Below, one piece after another: positions 57,764 through 64,000 of a DNA stretch of 64,000 nt (position 1 is its first letter; each line of letters starts with the position of its first letter). Made by a program: the position numbers and the translations under genes. The stretch lies in assembly GCF_002939985.1 (NCBI RefSeq), contig NZ_MDFM01000005.1:61507-125506 (forward strand), written 5' to 3'. Under the pieces are notes generated by a model. The model was not told the DNA's origin. It did no database searches and saw only the letters and a list, made by a program, of their open reading frames with translations. This DNA is from Xanthomonas hortorum pv. cynarae. GTDB taxonomy: Bacteria; Pseudomonadota; Gammaproteobacteria; Xanthomonadales; Xanthomonadaceae.

Positions 57764-58121
57764 TGAGCGGTGGGAAACAGAGTTTTGTGTCACGCATGGG
57801 AGGGTGTCTTCAAACGGCCGGGGGACCTTCCCGCGTGAGTGCGCCTGTGTGACAAAAAGGTTGCATCCAGCACTTGGTCTCATGAATGACGATTCAGCGG
57901 CATGAGAACCAAGCCGGCTCGCCGGAGGTTGTGTTTTGAGTGTCTCTGTGCTGTGGAGAGGCGGGCCGGGTGAGTGAACAAAGAAGATCAACCTGCATCC
58001 GGGGTTTAGCGGCAGTTGGTGGTATTGCTGTTCGAACGGGTTCCATGACGTAGGTCAGGCGCCACAGCTCTGCACCTAGACGAGTGCGGCAACGCCGTGC
58101 GCATGCTCTAAACTGCGCTCC
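57764..58121. other. 358-bp intergenic region without recognisable gene
   Basis: This lies between the divergent acyltransferase and DUF2946 genes. Short frames here lack start context and family similarity. I see no terminator and no strong promoter. Confidence 0.5.
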
Positions 58122-58589
58122 ATGCTGCGCAACCGCCGCTTCCTGCACCTTATGCATCAGCTCGCCTTGATCGGCGTGCTGCTGATGGCGATGGCTCCTG
58201 TGATCAGCCGCTGGGTGCAGGTGTCGCAGCACAACAGTGCGCTGATGCAGCTCACTGCGCTGTGTACGGCGCAGGGACTGCAGCTGGTCGATCTGGGCAC
58301 CGTGTCAGCGGCGAAAACGCCTGGCGGTCACGCGCCGCCGATGGCGATGGATCAGGCGCACGTGAGCCACGGCGATGCCGCCGGCGATCTGCCCAGCGAT
58401 CACGCAGGGATGGTATGCGATTACTGCCTGTTGGCCGCACAGCTGCTGGCCTTCGTCATCGCGTTGTTGTCGCTTGCACTGCTGTGGGCCGCGTCGCTGT
58501 CGCCAGCGGTCTATCGCGCGCCGGCACGCGTGTCGGCGATCTGGCCTGCGCACGCTGCGCGTGGTCCTCCAATGGTGTTGGTCGTCTGA
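58122..58589 (+). CDS. DUF2946 membrane protein with His/Met-rich segment and CDYC motif
   Basis: The protein has 155 residues. An N-terminal signal-anchor (LALIGVLLMAMAPVISRWV) is followed by a loop with HAPPMAMDQAHVSHGD, rich in His and Met, then CDYC in MVCDYCLLAAQLL just before a second membrane segment. It ends in HAARGPPMVLVV, a conserved end also seen in its paralogue at 62970. DUF2946 genes often sit beside TonB-dependent receptors and Sco genes, suggesting metal (copper) handling; this is inference. It lies 62 bp before a TonB receptor. Confidence 0.8.
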   Translation: MLRNRRFLHLMHQLALIGVLLMAMAPVISRWVQVSQHNSALMQLTALCTAQGLQLVDLGTVSAAKTPGGHAPPMAMDQAHVSHGDAAGDLPSDHAGMVCDYCLLAAQLLAFVIALLSLALLWAASLSPAVYRAPARVSAIWPAHAARGPPMVLVV

Positions 58590-58651
58590 GCTAGCCGATC
58601 CAACCGAGCGTAGCGCCCGGTTGTCGACCAATCCTGCTGTATGGAGTTTCC

Positions 58652-60838
58652 ATGTCTGTCTTCTCAACGATGCCGGCTCTGCCGTCGCGTCTGGCGATCG
58701 CGTTGGCGATTGCTTTGTCTTCCTCTTTCACCGCTCACGCGGCCACTGCACTGGATTCGGCTGCGACAGCGCTTGCTGCGAGCGACTCTGACGCGGTCGT
58801 GCCCGGGGATGGTGCTACCGATCTTTCCGCCGTCCACGTCAGCGGTCATCGCCGGGATCGGCCTGCATCGACCGGTTCCAACCTCGGCCTGACGCCGTTC
58901 GAAATACCTGCAAGCCTGGAGGTGATCGATCGCGCGCAACTTCAAGCGCGCGGCGACAGCAATGTCACCGATGCCATCACCCGGGCGAGTGCGATCAGCG
59001 GGATGCCACACCCGGGTAACGGGCTGAGCGCCTTGTCCACGCGCGGCTTTACCGACAGTGCGTCGGTGATGCGGCTCTATGACGGGCTGCGCCAGTATGG
59101 TGGCGTGGGCGTCACGTTCCCCTTCGACACCTGGTCCATCGAGCGTATCGAAGTGCTCAAGGGGCCGGCATCGGTGATTTACGGCGAAGGTGCGATCGGT
59201 GGTGTCATCAACATCGTTCCAAAAAAACCCAGGCAAGACGCGGTCGAGAACGAGGTGCAAGCCACCATCGGCACCGAGGATACCGCCAGGCTTGCGTTCG
59301 GCAGCGGCGGAGCGATCGACGATCGGCTGTCCTACCGCGTGGATGCCAGCGCCAATTACACCAGTGGTTGGGTGGACCGCGGCCACTCCAGCGATGCGAC
59401 GTTCTCCGGCGCCTTGCGTTGGGATGCGACTGCCGAGTTGAGCCTTACCTTGAACTATGCCTACGGCTATCAAAAGCCGATGCGGTATTTCGGAACGCCG
59501 CTCGTCGATGGCCGGGTGCTGGATGCGCTGCGGCACAAGAACTACAACGTGGGCGATGCGGTCATGCGCTTCAAGGATCAATGGACGCAATTGGACGCGG
59601 TGTGGAGCCCGAACGACGCTGTGACCTTGACTAGCCGTGTCTATCACGTCGCCAGCAAGCGCGATTGGCGTAACGCGGAGAGCTATGTCTACAACACTAC
59701 GACCGCACTGATCGATCGATCCACCAACACCGCCATCAACCATGATCAGCAGCAGACCGGCATCACCTCCAGCCTGGTACTGAAGGGGCAGCTTGGTGGC
59801 CTGGAAAACGCCTACTCGGTGGGCTTGGATGTCAATCGCGGACGTTTCAAGCACACCAACAACACCTATGTCGGCAGCTCCGGGCCAGTGGATCCCTACA
59901 ACCCGGTGCCCGGGTTTTTCCAAAGCGATATTCCGACAATTCCGCGCTATCGCAACAGCGCCGATCAAGCTGCGTTGTTCATGGAAGATCATCTGTCGCT
60001 GACGGCGGCCTGGTCGGTGCTGGCCGGGCTGCGCTATGACCATGCCAGTCTCGATCGCCAGAATCTGGTCACTGCGGCGCAAGCCTTCAGCAGAGACTAT
60101 TCCAGCGTTGGCTGGCGGCTGGGCACGGTCTATACGATCAACCCGGATGTCGCGGTGTATGCGCAGTACTCCGAAGCGGCCGACCCGGTCGGCGCGTTGT
60201 TGATGCTCAGCCCTGCCAACAGCGCATTCGACATGGCGAAGGGGCGTCAAACGGAAATCGGCTTGAAACAGCGCTTCTGGCAAGGTGCCGGCGAGTGGAC
60301 CCTGGCTGCTTACCGCATTCGCAAATCGGATCTGGTGACCCGCGACCCTGCCGACCCGACTGTGAGTCTGCAGATCGGCTCGCAATCGTCGCGCGGTGTG
60401 GAGGCCTCGCTTGCGCTGGCAGTGACCGATCAGTGGCAGCTCGATGCCAATGCCACCGTGTTGCGGGCCGAGTTCGACGACTTTACCGAATCGGTTGCAG
60501 GGCGTGCCGTCTCCCGCGCCGGCAAGGTGCCGCCCAATGTCGCGCAGCGTCTGGCCAATGTGTGGGTGAGCTGGAACTTCCAACCCAACTGGACTGCCGC
60601 GGCAGGTGTGCGTTACGTGGGCAAACGCCATGCCGACAATGCCAATGCACTGGAGCTACCCGCCTACAGCACGACCGATCTGTCGGTGAGCTGGGATATC
60701 CGGCCAGCCACTCGCATCACCACGCGCGTGGTCAATCTGTTCGACAAGGCCTACTTCACAACTGCCTATTACACCGACAGCATGTGGTTGTACGGCGCCG
60801 ACCGGCGAGCGGAGCTGACGATCAATCATCGGTTCTGA
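58652..60838 (+). CDS. TonB-dependent outer-membrane receptor
   Basis: The protein has 728 residues. A signal peptide ends SSSFTAHA. A TonB-box-like LSAVHVSG lies near residue 70, the plug has RAQLQARGDSNVTDAI, STRGFTDSASVMRLYDGL and GAIGGVINIVPKKP, and a C-terminal 22-stranded barrel ends in the terminal Phe (ELTINHRF). The plug pattern fits siderophore/metal-type receptors, but the ligand is not clear. The upstream DUF2946 gene and the downstream Sco gene suggest copper. A terminator follows at 60871. Confidence 0.9.
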   Translation: MSVFSTMPALPSRLAIALAIALSSSFTAHAATALDSAATALAASDSDAVVPGDGATDLSAVHVSGHRRDRPASTGSNLGLTPFEIPASLEVIDRAQLQARGDSNVTDAITRASAISGMPHPGNGLSALSTRGFTDSASVMRLYDGLRQYGGVGVTFPFDTWSIERIEVLKGPASVIYGEGAIGGVINIVPKKPRQDAVENEVQATIGTEDTARLAFGSGGAIDDRLSYRVDASANYTSGWVDRGHSSDATFSGALRWDATAELSLTLNYAYGYQKPMRYFGTPLVDGRVLDALRHKNYNVGDAVMRFKDQWTQLDAVWSPNDAVTLTSRVYHVASKRDWRNAESYVYNTTTALIDRSTNTAINHDQQQTGITSSLVLKGQLGGLENAYSVGLDVNRGRFKHTNNTYVGSSGPVDPYNPVPGFFQSDIPTIPRYRNSADQAALFMEDHLSLTAAWSVLAGLRYDHASLDRQNLVTAAQAFSRDYSSVGWRLGTVYTINPDVAVYAQYSEAADPVGALLMLSPANSAFDMAKGRQTEIGLKQRFWQGAGEWTLAAYRIRKSDLVTRDPADPTVSLQIGSQSSRGVEASLALAVTDQWQLDANATVLRAEFDDFTESVAGRAVSRAGKVPPNVAQRLANVWVSWNFQPNWTAAAGVRYVGKRHADNANALELPAYSTTDLSVSWDIRPATRITTRVVNLFDKAYFTTAYYTDSMWLYGADRRAELTINHRF

Positions 60839-60870
60839 GGATTTGGCTGCAGAGCATGTAACAAGCGAAC

Positions 60871-60904
60871 GCCCAGACCGGCAGTTGCAGGTCTGGGCGC
60901 TTTT
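60871..60904 (+). terminator. Terminator after the TonB receptor
   Basis: GCCCAGACC / GGTCTGGGC form a perfect 9-bp stem with a 10-base loop, followed by GCTTTTA. Confidence 0.8.
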
Positions 60905-61121
60905 ATCCTGATCACGGACGCGCTCCGATTCGCTCGCCAGACCACAACTGCGTGGTTCGGGCGGTCGATTGAATGCGCCAGGTTCGAGAGTCCATCAAGC
61001 GCGCTTGTTCGGCTGAGGGCGGATGGATGTGTGGCGCCAGAATAGGGGCGGCGGACATCGGTGACTTCAGCTACACGAGTGGTTTGCTACTGAATACCCG
61101 CCACGGGTCGTGGGGAGAGCT

Positions 61122-62111
61122 ATGAAACCGAAGCAGAGCGTAGAGATCGGCCTGGTGCTGTATCCGGGCGCGCAGCTTGCCGCGGTGCTGGGGTTGACCG
61201 ATTTGTTCACCGTTGCCAACCGGATCCTTGTATCGAAGCAGCCCACTTCCAGCGCAGCCTTGAAGGTGACGCATTGGCAAGAAGAGGTCTCACGTCGCAG
61301 GCTGGTGCGTGTGTTCGAAAGCGATACCAAAACGTCTGCTCGCGTATCTGCCGTGATCTTGCCGCCAAGCCTGGTCAATCAGCCGGACGCCGATGGTGAG
61401 ATGGCATTGATCGACTGGTTACGTGAGCAACACGGCGAAGGTGCGGTGTTGTGTTCTGTGTGCGCGGGCGCCTTCCTGTTGGCTGGCACCGGGCTGATGG
61501 CAGGACGCCGCATGACCACGCACTGGCTGCATGCGCAATCGCTGCAGCAGCGCTTCCCGTCAATCATCGTGGATTCTGACGAAATGCTTATCGACGATGG
61601 TGACGTGATCACTGCAGGTGGCTTGATGTCCTGGACCGACCTCGGTCTACGGCTCGTGGATCGCTTGCTCGGGCCAGCGGTCATGCTCGAAACGGCGCGC
61701 ACAGTGTTGGTTGATCCACCGGGCCGCGAACAACGCTACTACAGCGTGTTTTCGCCACGCATGACGCATGGCGACGCTGCTGTATTAAAGGTGCAGCACT
61801 GGCTGCAGGACACCCAAGCGCGGGATGTTGCACTGGCCAGCCTGGCTGCACAGGCTGGATTGGAAGAGCGTACTTTTCTGCGCCGCTTTCAGAAAGCAAC
61901 CGGCATGACGACGACGGAGTACTGCCAACGGCTGCGCATCGGTCGGGGGCGGGTGCTGCTGGAATCCAGCACCCTTGCTATTGACGCGGTGGCCTGGGAA
62001 GTCGGCTACCAGGACACCGCAGCCTTCCGAAAGGTGTTCAAGCGGATTCTCGGCCTGTCGCCAGGCGACTACCGTCAGCGGTTTTCCGGGGCAGCGGGTC
62101 GGGCGCGTTAG
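61122..62111 (+). CDS. GlxA-type transcriptional regulator (DJ-1 plus AraC), second copy
   Basis: The protein has 329 residues. The DJ-1/PfpI domain has Cys in CSVCAGAFLLAGTGLM and RRMTTHWLHAQ. The C-terminal AraC domain has LASLAAQAGLEERTFLRRFQ and IDAVAWEVGYQDTAAFRKVF followed by FKRILGLSPGDYRQRF. ATG 61122 follows GGGGAGA, a good ribosome-binding site. It precedes an isochorismatase-type hydrolase by 154 bp on the same strand, the classic pairing for GlxA family regulators, and probably controls it. Confidence 0.91.
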   Translation: MKPKQSVEIGLVLYPGAQLAAVLGLTDLFTVANRILVSKQPTSSAALKVTHWQEEVSRRRLVRVFESDTKTSARVSAVILPPSLVNQPDADGEMALIDWLREQHGEGAVLCSVCAGAFLLAGTGLMAGRRMTTHWLHAQSLQQRFPSIIVDSDEMLIDDGDVITAGGLMSWTDLGLRLVDRLLGPAVMLETARTVLVDPPGREQRYYSVFSPRMTHGDAAVLKVQHWLQDTQARDVALASLAAQAGLEERTFLRRFQKATGMTTTEYCQRLRIGRGRVLLESSTLAIDAVAWEVGYQDTAAFRKVFKRILGLSPGDYRQRFSGAAGRAR

Positions 62112-62265
62112 GTCTACTGCTACTGCCACTGGCCGAGCGCAGGGCGAGTATGTGCATGACTTTCGGTGAGATGTCGCTTTCGGCCCGGTTGTGTCGGTCA
62201 TGCCACTGGTCCATACGGGGATTCCCGCGCAAGCTGACCAGTGAATCCACTAATGCGAGATCATC

Positions 62266-62814
62266 ATGAGCAAGGGCATCATCGTCATCGACCTGCAGAA
62301 CGACTATTTTCCTGGCGGAAAAATGCCTTTGAGCGGTATCGAGCAGGCCAGCGCCAATGCTGCGCTTGTTGTGGGGAATGCACGTAGCCAGGCCACCCCG
62401 GTGTTCCATGTGCGTCATGAGGCGACGGCCGCCGATGCGCCATTCTTCGTCGCCGGCTCGCACGGCGCACAGATCCGGACAGGCGTAGAACCGCAGGACG
62501 GGGAGGTTGTCATTGTCAAACAGCATATCAACGCATTTCGCGACACCGATCTTCAACAGCAGCTCCAGCGAAATGGGGTCGACGAGGTGGTCGTGGTGGG
62601 AGCGATGAGCCATATGTGTGTGGACGCTTGCGTGCGCGCCGCTGCCGACATGGGATATTCGGTGACGGTGTTGCACGACGCCTGCGCCACCATGGACCTG
62701 AGCTTTGACGGCGTCACCACGCCTGCGGCGCAGGTTCATGCCGCGATGATGGCGGCATTGCAGTTCGGCTATGCAGCCGTGCACTCCACACAGAGCTATT
62801 TGCAGCATTCCTGA
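62266..62814 (+). CDS. Isochorismatase-family cysteine hydrolase
   Basis: The protein has 182 residues. The catalytic triad is readable: Asp in IIVIDLQNDYFPGGKMPL, Lys in VIVKQHINAF, and Cys in GAMSHMCVDACVRAAADMGY. It also has a non-prolyl cis-peptide region just before that Cys. Related enzymes are nicotinamidases or act on N-carbamoyl compounds and isochorismate. The substrate is unknown. It is adjacent to the second GlxA regulator. Confidence 0.9.
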   Translation: MSKGIIVIDLQNDYFPGGKMPLSGIEQASANAALVVGNARSQATPVFHVRHEATAADAPFFVAGSHGAQIRTGVEPQDGEVVIVKQHINAFRDTDLQQQLQRNGVDEVVVVGAMSHMCVDACVRAAADMGYSVTVLHDACATMDLSFDGVTTPAAQVHAAMMAALQFGYAAVHSTQSYLQHS

Positions 62815-62969
62815 CTCTGGACCACCTCAGCAGCAGGCGACGTGCAAGTTGCTGGAGTTGAGCGGATGCCGGTGCATGCCGGCCGCGCAATCGTTGCCCG
62901 GCGAAATTGTGCGTGGGGCTGCGACGAAAGGTCGCAGTTCGTCTGGATTTTTTTCATTACACTTTGCCG

Positions 62970-63428
62970 GTGCGCTCACTTCATACGCCCCTTTCCAAAC
63001 TGATGCAGCACCTGGCCTCTCTGGCGGTGCTGCTGTTGGTGCTTGCGCCATTGGTCAGCCGTACATCGGGCAATGCGCACAGTTTTCTGGAAAGCCCGCT
63101 TTGTCAGAGCCGCACTACACAGGCTGATGCGGCGCCTGGCTTGGTTGTTCGTTTCATCAACGATCACCGGTTCCGCATTTCTGCAGATGCCGGTGCAGTG
63201 AACGCATTGCCGGGCATCAAGCACGATATGCAAGGCGCCGCTACGCAGCATGCCTCTGTCTGCGATTACTGTGGACTTGCTGCAAGATTGCTGCCCTGGC
63301 TGTTGATCGCGCTTGTGGTGTTTGCGCTGATTCGGGCAAGACGTGCCAGTGAGCGCTGTGTTGCTGTGCGAGTCTGCGCCGCACGCTGGTGGGCGCATTC
63401 GCCCCGTGGCCCTCCTCTGTTCGCCTAA
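62970..63428 (+). CDS. DUF2946 membrane protein, second copy
   Basis: The protein has 152 residues from GTG 62970, chosen because VRSLHTPLSKLMQHLASLAV aligns with the start of the paralogue at 58122; ATG 63003 is an alternative start. It has an N-terminal signal-anchor, a central extracytoplasmic loop with HDMQGAATQH, the CDYC motif in SVCDYCGLAARLLPWLL before the second membrane segment, and the shared end HSPRGPPLF. The upstream sequence has a TTTTTT run but no clear ribosome-binding site. It lies upstream of a Sco gene. Confidence 0.75.
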   Translation: MRSLHTPLSKLMQHLASLAVLLLVLAPLVSRTSGNAHSFLESPLCQSRTTQADAAPGLVVRFINDHRFRISADAGAVNALPGIKHDMQGAATQHASVCDYCGLAARLLPWLLIALVVFALIRARRASERCVAVRVCAARWWAHSPRGPPLFA

Positions 63429-63491
63429 ACACGCTAGTCGATTCAGCGTCGCCCGGTGGTGGGCGTGCTTTTGAGTGTTTTGGAGCGTTCT

Positions 63492-63668
63492 ATGAAGTTC
63501 TTTTTTGCGCCGTCCCAAGCGGCGGCAACGCCGTGCCTTGTGCTTGTGACGCTGCTTCCGACATTGGCGCTTGTCATCGAGCCCGATCCAAGGCGCCTGC
63601 AAGTGCCGGTGACGAGGGGCAGTGGCTCTCCACTGATCAATGGAATAAACAGATGCAAGCAAAAATAG
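63492..63668 (+). CDS. Small hypothetical ORF, doubtful
   Basis: This is a 58-residue frame beginning MKFFFAPSQAAATPCLVLVT with GGAGCG at a suitable distance. It has one hydrophobic segment near the start and then polar sequence, and overlaps the Sco start by 16 bp. It may be a short exported peptide, a remnant, or chance. I see no homology. Confidence 0.3.
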   Translation: MKFFFAPSQAAATPCLVLVTLLPTLALVIEPDPRRLQVPVTRGSGSPLINGINRCKQK

Positions 63669-64000
63669 TACGAATGAAGCGGGTGGTCTCGAATCTGTTG
63701 TTGGTATGCACGGCCTGCGTTATGGCGGGCTGCGGGCTGTGGGGCTCATCGTTCTCACCCAATGGTGCTGACCTCAGCGGTATGGGGCGTGGTGTCGATT
63801 TTTATCTGCATGACACCGAAGGAAAACCCAAACCGTTGCGAAGTTTTCGTGGCAAGACCCTGGTGCTGTTTTTCGGTTTTACCAATTGCCCTGATGTCTG
63901 CCCGACGACGTTGGCGCGTGCGGCCCAGGTCAAGCGCAAGTTGGGCGCCCAGGCATCGCAGGTGCAATTTGCCTTTGCCACGCTCGACCCGCAGCGCGAT
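63653..64000 (+). CDS. Sco1/SenC family copper-chaperone lipoprotein, partial
   Basis: The first 116 residues are visible and the frame is open to the end of the window. A signal peptide ends in lipobox MAGC (start MQAKIVRMKRVVSNLLL, or at ATG 63674). The thioredoxin-like domain has FYLHDTEGKPKPLRSFRGK, then LVLFFGFTNCPDVCPTT with the copper-binding CxxxC pair, and AFATLDPQRD. Sco proteins deliver copper to cytochrome oxidase. It follows a DUF2946 gene. Confidence 0.9.
   Translation, partial: MQAKIVRMKRVVSNLLLVCTACVMAGCGLWGSSFSPNGADLSGMGRGVDFYLHDTEGKPKPLRSFRGKTLVLFFGFTNCPDVCPTTLARAAQVKRKLGAQASQVQFAFATLDPQRD

Overview
The window is a high-GC gammaproteobacterial chromosome segment. Gene order and protein sequences point to Xanthomonas (order Lysobacterales): trxA/rhlB next to rho, the dprA-smg-topA-tsaC and def-fmt-rsmB blocks, a Rho with a Gln-rich leader, and intergenic palindromes of the xanthomonad type. 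The species cannot be fixed from sequence alone. All assignments come from reading motifs; no database search was run.

Layout. 1-9.2 kb: two large palindromic repeats, then rho, trxA and divergent rhlB, followed by ftsE-ftsX-double receiver-ung (joined by ATGA overlaps or a gap of a few bases) and rpoH. 9.3-13.9 kb: a TRIC/UPF0126 membrane protein, a type II NADH dehydrogenase, a Coa1-like membrane protein with a hexanucleotide-encoded acidic tail, a NYN-LOTUS gene broken by one in-frame TAA, a glutathione transferase and two REP-like palindromes. 13.9-24.5 kb: priA, a 469-bp AT-rich intergenic region with two perfect inverted DnaA boxes and an FNR/ANR-type palindrome, an uncharacterised membrane protein plus DUF3106 pair, a MATE exporter, sppA, a small lipoprotein, an SDR and two DUF4124 proteins.

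24.7-35.9 kb is the conserved translation/DNA-processing block: tsaC, topA, two GYF-domain genes (one fused to a pilin-like segment), smg, dprA and a LysM gene on the minus strand, then def, fmt and rsmB on the plus strand. 35.9-46.7 kb is mainly envelope functions: a GT-C glycosyltransferase, an O-antigen-ligase-like protein, a GT2 and a CDP-glycerol-transferase-like protein (LPS assembly), a two-gene bacterial PH-domain operon with ribA, a GNAT acetyltransferase, lpxL and dtd. rpoD follows with a clear extended -10 promoter and a terminator.

49.4-64 kb looks more accessory. It starts with tRNA-Ile2 (CAU anticodon) and a decayed coding remnant, then regulator/enzyme cassettes: Old Yellow Enzyme with a divergent LysR; TetR divergent from an MFS exporter, followed by a DJ-1/PfpI lipoprotein and a GlxA-type AraC regulator; an acyltransferase-3; a DUF2946-TonB receptor pair; a second GlxA regulator with an isochorismatase-type hydrolase; a second DUF2946 gene; and a Sco lipoprotein that runs off the end. 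The DUF2946/TonB receptor/Sco group suggests periplasmic metal (probably copper) handling.

The items most worth following up are the inverted DnaA boxes, the nonsense codon in the NYN-LOTUS gene, the Gln/Asn-rich Rho leader, the degenerate double receiver in the ftsEX operon, the GYF-pilin-like fusion, and the paired DJ-1 lipoprotein and GlxA regulator.
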